From Cereibacter_A sp052244495 (GTDB lineage Bacteria; Pseudomonadota; Alphaproteobacteria; Rhodobacterales; Rhodobacteraceae): a DNA stretch of 64,000 nt. Position 1 is the stretch's first letter. Every line of letters starts with the position of its first letter. Made by a program: the position numbers and the translations under genes. Location: assembly GCA_052244495.1 (NCBI GenBank), contig JBQPXH010000002.1; one strand, written 5' to 3'. The notes below the pieces were generated by a model. That model was not told the DNA's origin, searched no databases, and was given only the letters and a program-made list of their open reading frames with translations. This document shows, piece after piece, positions 9,472 through 18,265 of the stretch.

Positions 9472-9842
9472 AACGTATCTCGAGCGGATCGCCCTTCGAG
9501 GCGAAGATGGGCTACTCGCGGGCCGTGGTGAAGGGCGACTGGTGCTTCGTCTCGGGCGTCACCGGCTACGACTACAAGACGATGGCCATGCCCGACGGCA
9601 TCGCGGCCCAGGGCCGGAACTGCTTCGCAACCATTGCACGGGTTCTTGAAGAGGCCGGTTTCACGATGGCCGACATCGTGCGGGTGCAGTATACGGTCAC
9701 CGATGCGGCGCTGGTCGAGGCGCTGGTTCCCGTGCTGGGGGACGTGCTGGGCGAGATCAGCCCGGCCGCGACCATGGTCATCGCCGGGCTGATCCGCCCC
9801 GAGATGCTGGTCGAGATCGAGGTGACAGCCTTCAAGGGGTAG
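9468..9842 (+). CDS. RidA/YjgF/UK114-family protein
   Basis: About 124 residues with the RidA fold: SGVTGYDYKT, ATIARVLEEAGFTMADIVRVQYTVTD, then a C-terminal VEIEVTAFKG. Family members hydrolyse reactive enamine/imine intermediates. Here the usual catalytic Arg of the R(P/V)QVAV/EI region is not obvious: the equivalent stretch reads IRPEMLVEIEV, which keeps an Arg. I favour GTG at 9468, which gives a GTGA overlap with rdgB; an ATG at 9459 is the alternative. The grouping rph-rdgB-RidA suggests metabolite or nucleotide housekeeping. Confidence 0.85.
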   Translation: MKRISSGSPFEAKMGYSRAVVKGDWCFVSGVTGYDYKTMAMPDGIAAQGRNCFATIARVLEEAGFTMADIVRVQYTVTDAALVEALVPVLGDVLGEISPAATMVIAGLIRPEMLVEIEVTAFKG

Positions 9843-9844
9843 CG

Positions 9845-11002
9845 ATGGACGACTGGCGGAACGGCGGCTTCGGGCTTTACCTGCACTGGCCGTTCTGTCA
9901 GTCGAAATGCCCCTACTGCGATTTCAACTCCCATGTGGCGGCCAGCATCGATCAGGACCGCTGGCAGCGCGCCTATCTCTCGGAGATCCGCCGACTGGGT
10001 GCCGAGACCGAGGGCCGGGTGCTGAACTCGGTCTTCTTCGGCGGCGGCACACCCTCGCTGATGGAGCCGGACCTCGTGGCGGCCATCCTCGAGACGGTGC
10101 GCGCGACCTGGCCGTTCGCGAATGACCTCGAGGTCACGTTGGAGGCCAATCCGGGCTCGGTCGAAGCCGGCCGCTTCCGTGGCTACCGGGACGCGGGCGT
10201 CAACCGGATCTCGATGGGGATTCAGGCACTGAACGACGCCGACCTGAGACAGCTCGGCCGCCTGCATTCCGTCGCCGAGGCGCGGGCGGCGTTCGACGTG
10301 GCGAGGTCGACCTTTGACCGGGTGAGCTTCGACCTGATCTATGCCCGGCAGGACCAGACGCTGGATCACTGGCGGAGCGAACTCGCCGAGGCGCTGTCGA
10401 TGGCCGCCGATCACCTGTCGATGTATCAACTTACAGTTGAGGATGGCACGGCATTCGGCGAACGTTTCAAGCGAGGCAAGCTGCGTGGCCTGCCGGAAGA
10501 GGAACTGGCGGCAGACATGTATGCCCTGACGCAGGAGTTGTGCGAGGCTGCCGGTCTTCCGGCCTACGAGGTTTCGAACCACGCACGTCCGGGCGCTGAG
10601 TCGCGGCACAACCTGATTTACTGGCGCGGCGGCGACTATGCCGGCGCGGGCCCCGGCGCGCATGGGCGACTGACGTCCGCGAACGGTCGTTGGGCAACCG
10701 AGACGCCGAAAGCACCGGGGGAATGGCTCGACCGGGTCGAACGCAGCGGAAATGGCGAATTGCCACGTTCGAGGCTGGACCGGGAAGAGCATGCGCTCGA
10801 ATATCTGATGATGGCGCTCCGACTTCGCGAGGGCCTGGACAGCGAGCGTCATGCCGCGCTGGCCGGTCGACCGATGGACCGACAGCGCCTTGCCGACCTG
10901 CGGGAGATGGGCATGATCGAGACGGAGAACACCCGACTTCGCGCCACCATGGAGGGCAGGCTGGTGCTCAACTCCGTCATCGCTGCGCTGGCGAGCGCAT
11001 AG
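9845..11002 (+). CDS. hemW: Heme chaperone HemW (radical SAM, HemN-like)
   Basis: 385 residues. The radical-SAM cluster motif CxxxCxxC is present as CQSKCPYC at about residues 18-25. It is followed by FFGGGTPSL and EANPGS (SAM binding) and a C-terminal HemN domain. HemW was long annotated as oxygen-independent coproporphyrinogen oxidase. The lack of an additional N-terminal extension, the shorter length and the genomic position next to rdgB fit the heme-transfer protein instead. A good ribosome-binding site (AAGGGG) sits three bases after the RidA stop. Confidence 0.92.
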   Translation: MDDWRNGGFGLYLHWPFCQSKCPYCDFNSHVAASIDQDRWQRAYLSEIRRLGAETEGRVLNSVFFGGGTPSLMEPDLVAAILETVRATWPFANDLEVTLEANPGSVEAGRFRGYRDAGVNRISMGIQALNDADLRQLGRLHSVAEARAAFDVARSTFDRVSFDLIYARQDQTLDHWRSELAEALSMAADHLSMYQLTVEDGTAFGERFKRGKLRGLPEEELAADMYALTQELCEAAGLPAYEVSNHARPGAESRHNLIYWRGGDYAGAGPGAHGRLTSANGRWATETPKAPGEWLDRVERSGNGELPRSRLDREEHALEYLMMALRLREGLDSERHAALAGRPMDRQRLADLREMGMIETENTRLRATMEGRLVLNSVIAALASA

Positions 11003-11356
11003 ATGCGGTTGCTGTGGCTCTTTGCGGGCCTCGCCTCGGTCGGCTTCGGCGTGCTCGGGATCTTCCTGCCGCTGCTGCCGACGGTCCCCTTCCTGCTGCT
11101 CGCCGCCTTCTGCTTCGCCCGCTCGTCCGAGCGCCTGCACGGCTGGCTCGTCACCCATCCGGTGCTCGGACCGCCGATCCGTGACTGGGAGAGATCGGGC
11201 GCCATCTCGCCCCGAGGGAAGAAGATGGCGACGCTGTCGATGCTGGCCGTCTTCGGCCTCTCCGTCGGGATGGAATTGCGCCCGACGATCCTCGCGGTTC
11301 AGGCGGCGGTGCTCTGCGCCTCGGGCCTTTTCATATGGACCCGTCCCTCGGCATGA
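11003..11356 (+). CDS. DUF454 (YbaN-like) small inner-membrane protein
   Basis: 117 residues. Hydrophobic segments at about 3-35 (with LGIFLPLLPTVPFLLLAAFCFARSS, the family signature) and two near the C-terminus (about 74-112). The LPTVPF motif and the HPVLGPPIRDWERSGAIS segment identify DUF454/YbaN. The function is unknown. The start codon directly follows the hemW stop, so the gene is likely cotranscribed. Its last 26 bases overlap the 3' end of parB on the opposite strand. Confidence 0.85.
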   Translation: MRLLWLFAGLASVGFGVLGIFLPLLPTVPFLLLAAFCFARSSERLHGWLVTHPVLGPPIRDWERSGAISPRGKKMATLSMLAVFGLSVGMELRPTILAVQAAVLCASGLFIWTRPSA

Positions 11357-12233
11357 CCGAGAGCGTCCGGCAGAGCGTGTCGAGATCGTCGAGCGTGTTG
11401 TAGCGGATCGAGAGCCGTCCGCTTTCGCCGCCCGGCTCGTGATCGATGGTCACCGCCATCTTGAGATTGGCCGATAGATCCGCCTCGAGTGCACGCGTGT
11501 CGGCATCCTTCTCCCGCCCGCCACGGGGAGTATTCGGTCGCCGCTTCTCGGCAGTCCCCCGTGCGAGTCGTTCGGTGTCGCGGACCGACAGGTTGCGCGC
11601 GATGACCTGCCGTGCCAGGTCCGAAGCATTGGGCGTGGTGATGAGCGCTCGCGCATGGCCCGCCGTCAGCTTCCCCTCACGAAGCCACGACTGCACGTCG
11701 TCCGGAAGTTGCAGCAATCTCAGAAGGTTAGCAATGTGCGAGCGGCTTTTCGACAACGCTTCCGCCAGCTTCTCCTGCGTATGGCCAAACCGATCCATCA
11801 ACTGGCGATAGCCCATGGCCTCCTCGACAGCATTGAGGTCGGCGCGCTGAATGTTCTCGATGATGGCGACTTCGAGCACCTCCGTATCGTCGAACTCGCG
11901 CACGATCACCGGCAGCTCGTGCACCTGCGCAAGCTGGGAGGCCCGCCACCGGCGTTCTCCCGCGACGATCTCGTAGCGATCCGTTTCGGGGATCGGCCGG
12001 ACGATCAGCGGCTGGATCACGCCCTTCTGTCGGATCGAGGCGGCCAGATCCTCCAGCGCCTCCGGGCCGAAATCACGCCGCGGCTGGTTCGGGTTGGGGA
12101 CCAGCTTCTCGACCGGCACCAGCAGATCGGCCCGGCGGCCAGCGCCCTGCCCGGCTTCGGCCTCGACCTGAATATCCGCCATCAGTGCGGACAGCCCGCG
12201 CCCAAGCCCACGACGTTCCATCTTCTTCTCCAT
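11331..12233 (-). CDS. parB: Chromosome-partitioning protein ParB
   Basis: 300 residues. The N-terminus ERRGLGRGLSALMADI is the typical ParA-activating tail. The ParB/Srx CTPase domain includes PNPNQPRRDFG and the GERRWRAS motif. A helix-turn-helix (about 140-165, TQEKLAEALSKSRSHIANLLRLL) binds parS. A C-terminal dimerisation domain follows. The start is ATG at 12233, sharing a base with the parA stop (TGATG). Two perfect parS sites lie 1.4 and 3.3 kb upstream, so the segregation system is complete in this window. Confidence 0.97.
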   Translation of the reverse strand: MEKKMERRGLGRGLSALMADIQVEAEAGQGAGRRADLLVPVEKLVPNPNQPRRDFGPEALEDLAASIRQKGVIQPLIVRPIPETDRYEIVAGERRWRASQLAQVHELPVIVREFDDTEVLEVAIIENIQRADLNAVEEAMGYRQLMDRFGHTQEKLAEALSKSRSHIANLLRLLQLPDDVQSWLREGKLTAGHARALITTPNASDLARQVIARNLSVRDTERLARGTAEKRRPNTPRGGREKDADTRALEADLSANLKMAVTIDHEPGGESGRLSIRYNTLDDLDTLCRTLSVMPRDGSI

Positions 12234-13057
12234 CAACAGGCGGCCTCTCGCTGCACCGAAAAGCCGTGCCGCGTCGCGATCTCCTGGGCCAGCGCCCGAT
12301 AGGCTTCGCTCCCCTTCGACCCCGAGTCATAGGCAAGCACGGGCAGCGCATAAGAGGGCGCCTCACTCACCCTCACATTGCGCGGGATCATCGTCCGGAA
12401 CACGAGGTCGCCGAGGTTCTGCCGGGCGTCGCCCTCTACAAGTTGTGACAGGTTGTTGCGCTTGTCATACATCGTGAGGAGAACGCCTTCGATCTTCAGC
12501 GCCGGGTTAGCAGTGCTGCGCACCTCGCGAATGGTGAGCATGAGCTGCGACAGGCCTTCAAGGGCGAAGAACTCGCTCTGAAGCGGGACCAGGACCGAGT
12601 CGCAGGCGATGAGCGCATTGACCGTCAGCAGGCTCAAAGATGGCGGACAGTCGATCAGGATGTAGTCGAAGCCGAACCGCTCCATGTCGTCCTGCCGGAG
12701 CGCTTCGCGCAAGAGCTGGCTGCGCCGCTCGTTCACCGCCAGTTCGATGTCGGCCGATGCCAGATCCGCATTTGCCGGGCAGATGAAGAGCGTGTCCGTC
12801 CGAGTCGGCTGGATCACCTCGTCGAGCGCCGGCTTGTCGAGCAGCAGGTCATAGCTCGTCTTGGCCCGGCGGCTGGCTTCGATGCCAAGGCCTGTCGAGG
12901 CATTGCCCTGGGGATCGAGGTCGACCACCAGGATGCGCGCACCAAGCTCCGCCAGACCGGCGGCGAGGTTGATCGCAGTTGTGGTCTTGCCCACCCCTCC
13001 CTTCTGGTTGGCGATGGCCATGACGCGTGGCTTTCTGGGTCGGATCGGATCAGACAT
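12233..13057 (-). CDS. parA: Chromosome-partitioning ATPase ParA
   Basis: 274 residues. The deviant Walker A KGGVGKTT is at about 19-26, with the signature Lys. Walker A' VVDLDPQGNAS and DCPPSLSLLT (Walker B) follow. It forms DNA-bound ATP dimers that draw ParB-parS complexes apart. The first codons overlap the rsmG 3' end by 8 bases. The gene order mnmG-rsmG-parA-parB next to the origin is conserved widely in bacteria. Confidence 0.97.
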   Translation of the reverse strand: MSDPIRPRKPRVMAIANQKGGVGKTTTAINLAAGLAELGARILVVDLDPQGNASTGLGIEASRRAKTSYDLLLDKPALDEVIQPTRTDTLFICPANADLASADIELAVNERRSQLLREALRQDDMERFGFDYILIDCPPSLSLLTVNALIACDSVLVPLQSEFFALEGLSQLMLTIREVRSTANPALKIEGVLLTMYDKRNNLSQLVEGDARQNLGDLVFRTMIPRNVRVSEAPSYALPVLAYDSGSKGSEAYRALAQEIATRHGFSVQREAAC

Positions 13058-13670
13058 GGGCCAGGGCTCTCAGCTTCAGGATGACGGCTTCGGGATCGGT
13101 AAGGCTCGTGTGAATCTCCAAGTCCATGTTCCACGACTGGCGCGCCGCTGCAATCTCTGCGGCATGCCCAGCACCCTTCGGGAAGAGGCAGATGCCGTGC
13201 CGCGCCAGATGGGGGTCTGACAGTCGGCAGAGATCAGGCAAGGGAGCCAGTGCGCGAGCGCTGATCACGTCGGCCTCCTGCGGCGGGAGGTCCTCGACGC
13301 GCGTCGCTTGAATGGTCGCCGACAGTCCAAGCTCGCGGCAGGCCGTCCGCAGGAAGGTTGCCTTTCGCTTGTCCGATTCAACCAGAACGAATTGGGACTC
13401 TGACGCGGAAGCCGCGGCGAGGATCGCGATCACTATCCCCGGAAAGCCGGAACCGCTGCCCAGGTCCAGCCAAAGGTCAAAGCGCGCGGGGCGGTATCGC
13501 CACAGTTGCGCCGAATCCATGATGTGGCGCGACCAGATCGCAGGCAGCGTCGATGCCGACACCAGATTGATCGCAGGATTCCATTTTCGAACAAGGTTTG
13601 CGTAGCCTCGTAGACGCTCCGATGTTTCACGTGAAACATCAAGAGCAGCAAGAACCGCCGATTCTTCCAC
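13050..13670 (-). CDS. rsmG: 16S rRNA (guanine-527-N7)-methyltransferase RsmG (GidB)
   Basis: 206 residues. The SAM-binding LDLGSGSGFPGIV motif (about 67-79), the preceding WSRHIMDSAQL and the SARALAPL segment identify RsmG, which methylates G527 of 16S rRNA. Residues around 12-16 (VSRET) are encoded by a perfect parS palindrome, so the codon choice here is constrained by ParB binding. The start at 13670 abuts the end of mnmG. Confidence 0.95.
   Translation of the reverse strand: MEESAVLAALDVSRETSERLRGYANLVRKWNPAINLVSASTLPAIWSRHIMDSAQLWRYRPARFDLWLDLGSGSGFPGIVIAILAAASASESQFVLVESDKRKATFLRTACRELGLSATIQATRVEDLPPQEADVISARALAPLPDLCRLSDPHLARHGICLFPKGAGHAAEIAAARQSWNMDLEIHTSLTDPEAVILKLRALAHV
13621..13640. 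promoter_or_regulatory. parS: parS site 1 (ParB-binding palindrome)
   Basis: The 16-bp consensus TGTTTCACGTGAAACA is present without mismatch at 13623-13638, and the palindrome extends to 20 bp with flanking GA/TC. It lies inside the rsmG reading frame. ParB bound here nucleates the partition complex; the site is about 5.3 kb from the proposed origin. Confidence 0.95.
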
Positions 13671-15544
13671 TAGATCACCGCGCGTTCCCGCCCCGACCGG
13701 CGCAGGCGCGCGAGGATCAAGGTCAGCGCGGATGGCGTCATGCCCTCGATTCGCGCAGCTTGCGCCATGGTTGCCGGACGCAGGCGCGTGAGTTTCGATT
13801 TCAGCTCTGCCGACAGCCCTGACAGCGGTGCGTAGTCGAAGTCGTCCGGAATACGAATCGCCTCATCTCGCTTCAGTGCCAGCGCTTCCTGCTCCTGCCG
13901 GAGAATGAATTGCGCGTAGAGCGCATCCCGGGACAGTTGCGCCTGAACGTCATCCGGCAGGTCCCGATAGCCGGCAACGGCCTGCCCGATCAGTTCCGCG
14001 GCTTCCTCACCGAACGCCATGACGGCATACGCCGACCGTCGCGCTCCATCCTGGCTGATCCGTATCCCAAGGGAAGCAAGCTCTGAGGGAGTGAAGCTGC
14101 ACGATTGAAGCATACGCCGCCCGACCGTCAGTTGATCGGCCTTCTTAAGATAGCTCTCGCGCCTCATGTCACCCACGCAACCCAGGTCAATACCTGTCTG
14201 GGTCAGACGCTGGTCGGCGTTGTCAGCGCGCAAGGACAGCCGAAACTCCGCACGAGAGGTGAACATCCTATACGGCTCTGTAACGCCGCGACTTGTCAGA
14301 TCGTCGATCATGACGCCAATATAGCTTTCCGATCGCCCGAAGATGATCGGATCTCGCTCTTGCACCGAAAGCGCAGCGTTCAAGCCAGCCGCAAGGCCCT
14401 GGGCTGCAGCCTCTTCATAACCTGTGGTGCCATTGATCTGGCCAGCGAAGTACAGGCCGGGGATCGACTTGACCTCCAGAGTCGGGCGCAGTTCACGCGG
14501 ATCAAAATAGTCATACTCGATCGCATACCCGGGCTGGAGGATGGTCGCCCGTTCCAGCCCGGCGATCGTGCGGACGTAAGCCTCCTGAACCTCAGCCGGG
14601 AGAGAGGTGGAGATTCCGTTGGGGTAAACCGTGTGGTCCGCGAGCCCTTCCGGTTCCAGAAACACCTGGTGCTCGGTTTTGTCGGCGAACCGTGTGATCT
14701 TGTCCTCGATGGACGGGCAATAGCGCGGACCGACACCCTCAATGTGCCCACCATACATTGCGGAGCGCTGAAGATTGTCCCGCACTATCTGGTGCGTGCG
14801 TTCATTGGTGTGTGTAATCCCGCAGGCAATCTGACGCGCCGTCGGCGTGCGATTGAGGAAGGAGAACATCACCGGATCCTCATCACCCGGTTGCTTCTCA
14901 AGCCTCTCCCATTCAATCGTCCGGCCATCAAGGCGCGGCGGGGTGCCTGTCTTGAGTCTTCCACGAGCGAGGTTGAGTTCGGAGAGCCGCTGCGCGAGTC
15001 GGCAAGAGGGCGCATCACCCATCCGCCCGCCCGGCTGTCTTCTGTCTCCGATATGTATAACCCCATTCAGGAAGGTGCCGGACGTCAGAATCACGCGCTG
15101 CGTCGGTAGACGCGAACCGTCCGCAAGCAGAACAGCCCGAATCTTGCCATCTCGGACTTCCAGATCGACGACTTCTCCCTCAACAATGTCGAGATTTGGA
15201 TGCGCACTCAACATGCCTTGGACAGCACGACGGTAGAGCGCGCGATCGGCTTGCGCCCTCGGCCCCTGCACCGCCGGACCCTTCTTGCGATTCAACAAGC
15301 GGAATTGGATGCCCGCTTCGTCCGCTGCCCGCCCCATGATCCCGTCGAGCGCGTCAATCTCTCGAACCAGGTGCCCTTTTCCGAGGCCGCCGATGGCCGG
15401 ATTGCAGGACATGACGCCGATACCATCGCGGCGCAAGGTGACCAGCGCGACGTGCACGCCCATGCGCGCTGCGGCCGCGGCCGCTTCGCTGCCGGCATGC
15501 CCACCACCGATGACAACGACATCATAATGTTTCACGTGAAACAT
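13670..15544 (-). CDS. mnmG: tRNA uridine-5-carboxymethylaminomethyl modification enzyme MnmG (GidA)
   Basis: About 624 residues. The N-terminal FAD-binding VVIGGGHAGSEAA is at about 9-21, SCNPAIGGLGKGHL follows, then the GTPPRLDGRTI and C-terminal GidA domains. With MnmE it installs the cmnm5 group on wobble U34. I prefer ATG at 15544 (MFHVKHYDVVVIGGG); a GTG two codons upstream (15550) overlaps the mnmE stop and is an alternative. Codons 1-6 (Met-Phe-His-Val-Lys-His) are themselves a perfect parS site. Confidence 0.96.
   Translation of the reverse strand: MFHVKHYDVVVIGGGHAGSEAAAAAARMGVHVALVTLRRDGIGVMSCNPAIGGLGKGHLVREIDALDGIMGRAADEAGIQFRLLNRKKGPAVQGPRAQADRALYRRAVQGMLSAHPNLDIVEGEVVDLEVRDGKIRAVLLADGSRLPTQRVILTSGTFLNGVIHIGDRRQPGGRMGDAPSCRLAQRLSELNLARGRLKTGTPPRLDGRTIEWERLEKQPGDEDPVMFSFLNRTPTARQIACGITHTNERTHQIVRDNLQRSAMYGGHIEGVGPRYCPSIEDKITRFADKTEHQVFLEPEGLADHTVYPNGISTSLPAEVQEAYVRTIAGLERATILQPGYAIEYDYFDPRELRPTLEVKSIPGLYFAGQINGTTGYEEAAAQGLAAGLNAALSVQERDPIIFGRSESYIGVMIDDLTSRGVTEPYRMFTSRAEFRLSLRADNADQRLTQTGIDLGCVGDMRRESYLKKADQLTVGRRMLQSCSFTPSELASLGIRISQDGARRSAYAVMAFGEEAAELIGQAVAGYRDLPDDVQAQLSRDALYAQFILRQEQEALALKRDEAIRIPDDFDYAPLSGLSAELKSKLTRLRPATMAQAARIEGMTPSALTLILARLRRSGRERAVI
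15527..15544. promoter_or_regulatory. parS: parS site 2, overlapping the mnmG start codon
   Basis: TGTTTCACGTGAAACA occurs without mismatch at 15528-15543; with the flanking A/T the palindrome is 18 bp. It includes the mnmG ATG and encodes its first six residues. ParB occupancy at the start of a gene could influence expression locally, but that is inference. The site is about 3.4 kb from the proposed origin. Confidence 0.95.
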
Positions 15545-15546
15545 CC

Positions 15547-16833
15547 TCACTTTCCGATACAGAAGCTGGAGAAGATCTCGCCAAGCAGTGCTTCCACGTC
15601 CACCCTACCCACGAGGGAGTCGAGCGCGCGGATCGCCCGCCTCAGATCTTCCGCCATCAGTTCCGTCTGCTGTGCGCCTTCCAATATCGCACCTTGCACC
15701 GATTCCATAGCCCCGATAGCGCGCTCGATCGCAAGCCTGTGCCGTTCCCGCGTCAAGTTTCCGGCACCGGCGCTACGGGCCTGCAGACGTTCGGTCAGCT
15801 GAGCGATCAGATCCTCAAGTCCTTGGCCGGTCACACCAGAAACCGCAAACCCGTCCGTGCGCCTCAGGTCTGCCTTTCCCTGCACTACGAGATCGTCAGG
15901 CTTAACCGCAACACCGGAGAGCGGACCGCTGTCATCCAGCAGAAAGATGCGCAGGTCGGCGGCTTCCGCTCTCGCCACGGCCCGATCTATGCCAAGGGTC
16001 TCGATAGGGTCCGAGGTTTCACGCAGCCCAGCCGTGTCCAGGAGGGTGACGGGCAGACCCTCCAGATCCATGCGGACTTCGATGACATCACGGGTGGTCC
16101 CCGCAATCTCCGATGTGATGGCTGCCTCGCGCCGCGCCAGTGCATTCAGCAGCGTGGACTTACCCGCATTCGGCGCACCCACGATCGCCACTTCAAAGCC
16201 GTCGCGAATACGTTCCGCAACCCGTGCTCCCGCAGCCTCTTGTCTCAGGTCTGCAATCAGACCGTTCAGCAAGTCCAGAACTTCCGGGAACACGTCCACC
16301 GGAACGTCCTCGTCGGCGAAGTCGATGGTTGCCTCTAACAGCGCCGCTGACCGGATCAGGTCGGATCGCCAGCGCTCGGTCTTCTGACCAATGGCGCCGG
16401 AAAGAACCTTCAGCGCCTGGCGCCGCTGTGCTTCGGTCTCGGCGTCAATCAGATCCGCCAGACCCTCGACCTGGGCGAGATCCAACTTGCCGTTCTCCAG
16501 CGCCCGCCGTGTGAACTCGCCGGCTTCCGCGAGGCGAAGGCCCGACTGCTCCGACAACGCCCGCAGAACGGCCGTGATCGCGGCAGCACTGCCATGAAGG
16601 TGAAGCTCGGCAGAGGTCTCCCCCGTGAAGCTCGCCGCCTCTGCAAACAGCAGGATCAGCGCCTCATCAAGCACCTCGCCCTTCCACTTCAGCTTCCGGA
16701 GCGCTGCCTGTCGGACGGGCGGCAGCGCAACGCCAAAGGCGGCCACTGCTGCATGCGCCTGAGGGCCGGAGATACGCACGATCGCCACCCCGGCCTTGCC
16801 GCGAGCGCTGGCCAAGGCGTAGATCGTGTCCAT
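15547..16833 (-). CDS. mnmE: tRNA modification GTPase MnmE (TrmE)
   Basis: 428 residues. The formyl-THF-binding N-terminal domain (IYALASARGKAGVAIVRISGP) is followed by a G domain with G1 GAPNAGKST (about 217-225), a TTRD switch and G3 DTAGLRETSDPIE. The C-terminus ends with the family signature CIGK, whose Cys is conserved. It works with MnmG on U34 of tRNAs. Its stop is 3 bases before the mnmG ATG. Confidence 0.96.
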   Translation of the reverse strand: MDTIYALASARGKAGVAIVRISGPQAHAAVAAFGVALPPVRQAALRKLKWKGEVLDEALILLFAEAASFTGETSAELHLHGSAAAITAVLRALSEQSGLRLAEAGEFTRRALENGKLDLAQVEGLADLIDAETEAQRRQALKVLSGAIGQKTERWRSDLIRSAALLEATIDFADEDVPVDVFPEVLDLLNGLIADLRQEAAGARVAERIRDGFEVAIVGAPNAGKSTLLNALARREAAITSEIAGTTRDVIEVRMDLEGLPVTLLDTAGLRETSDPIETLGIDRAVARAEAADLRIFLLDDSGPLSGVAVKPDDLVVQGKADLRRTDGFAVSGVTGQGLEDLIAQLTERLQARSAGAGNLTRERHRLAIERAIGAMESVQGAILEGAQQTELMAEDLRRAIRALDSLVGRVDVEALLGEIFSSFCIGK

Positions 16834-16857
16834 TCGGCTTCCCGCAGGTCGGATGGC

Positions 16858-18126
16858 TCAGGTATTCATCGAGTCGAAGAACTCGGCATTGCTCTTCGTC
16901 TGCCGCAGCTTCGAGATCAGGAACTCGATGGCATCGGTCGTGCCCATCGGGTTCAGGATCCGGCGCAGCACATAGGTCTTCTGGAGGTCCGACTTGTCCA
17001 CCAGCAGATCCTCCTTCCGGGTGCCCGACTTGAGGATATCCATGGCCGGGAACACCCGCTTGTCCGCAACCTTCCGGTCGAGAACGATCTCGGAGTTACC
17101 GGTGCCCTTGAACTCCTCGAAGATCACCTCGTCCATCCGGCTGCCCGTGTCGATCAGGGCCGTCGCGATGATCGTCAGGGATCCACCCTCCTCGATGTTC
17201 CGCGCAGCACCGAAAAACCTTTTCGGTCTCTGCAGGGCGTTCGCATCGACACCGCCGGTCAGAACCTTGCCGGAGGATGGCACCACGGTATTGAACGCCC
17301 GGCCGAGCCTCGTGATCGAATCGAGCAGGATGACGACGTCGCGCTTGTGTTCGACAAGGCGCTTTGCCTTCTCGATCACCATCTCTGCCACCGCCACGTG
17401 CCGCGTTGCCGGCTCGTCGAAGGTCGAGGATACCACCTCGCCATTGACCGACCGCTGCATGTCCGTGACCTCTTCGGGTCGCTCGTCGATGAGCAGGACG
17501 ATCAGGTAGCACTCCGGATGGTTGGTCGCGATCGAATGCGCGATGTTCTGCAGCAGCACGGTCTTGCCGGTGCGCGGGGGCGCCACGATGAGCCCTCGCT
17601 GACCCTTCCCGATCGGCGCCACGAGATCGATGATCCGCGCAGACCGATCCTTCATCGTCGGATCGTCCACTTCCATCTTCAGCCGCTCATCGGGATAGAG
17701 CGGCGTCAGGTTGTCGAAATGGACCTTGTGCCGCGCCCTCTCCGGATCGTCGAAGTTGATCCGGGTCACCCGCGTCAGACTGAAGTAACGCTCGTTCTCG
17801 CGCGGCGCGACGATCACGCCCTCCACCGTGTCCCCCGTGCGCAGCGAGAACTGGCGCAGGATCTCGGGCGAGACATAGATGTCGTCCGGGCCCGGCAGGT
17901 AATTGGCTTCGGGCGAGCGCAGGAAGCCGAAGCCGTCCTGAAGCACCTCGAGCACCCCGTCACCGCCGACCTCGTATCCCTCCTCCGCATGCTCCTTGAG
18001 GATCGAGAACATCATCTCGCCCTTCCTCATCGAGGGCGCGTTCTCGATCTCCCACTCCTCGGCCATCGCCAAAAGATCGGCCGGGGTCTTGGCTTTCAGG
18101 TCCGCGAGATTGAGGCGTTCTGTCAT
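16858..18126 (-). CDS. rho: Transcription termination factor Rho
   Basis: About 422 residues, the usual length. The N-terminal Rho-N helix bundle (LNLADLKAKTPADLLAMAEE), the cold-shock-like RNA-binding domain (GFGFLRSPEANYLPGPDDIYVSP) and the RecA-like ATPase with P-loop APPRTGKT and LLIDERPEEVTDMQR are all seen. ATG at 18126 (MTERLNL) fits family N-termini; ATGs 5 and 6 codons upstream are alternatives. The open frame runs still further upstream without family similarity. Confidence 0.96.
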   Translation of the reverse strand: MTERLNLADLKAKTPADLLAMAEEWEIENAPSMRKGEMMFSILKEHAEEGYEVGGDGVLEVLQDGFGFLRSPEANYLPGPDDIYVSPEILRQFSLRTGDTVEGVIVAPRENERYFSLTRVTRINFDDPERARHKVHFDNLTPLYPDERLKMEVDDPTMKDRSARIIDLVAPIGKGQRGLIVAPPRTGKTVLLQNIAHSIATNHPECYLIVLLIDERPEEVTDMQRSVNGEVVSSTFDEPATRHVAVAEMVIEKAKRLVEHKRDVVILLDSITRLGRAFNTVVPSSGKVLTGGVDANALQRPKRFFGAARNIEEGGSLTIIATALIDTGSRMDEVIFEEFKGTGNSEIVLDRKVADKRVFPAMDILKSGTRKEDLLVDKSDLQKTYVLRRILNPMGTTDAIEFLISKLRQTKSNAEFFDSMNT

Positions 18127-18265
18127 GACACTGCCGTTCATCATGGGCACCGCCAGAGAGGCGGTTGGATTCGGGTCGGAGACGGGAGATGCAATGGGCC
18201 GGACGGCCCCGCAACGCCGCACATAGGCCTTGGGCCGCTCGGAGTCAATCTTCTTGGCCTGCGGC

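Noticed and set aside
11331..11356. Tail-to-tail overlap of parB and the DUF454 gene as a regulatory antisense element
   Set aside because: Only 26 bases overlap, which is common between convergent genes. There is no further sign of regulation.
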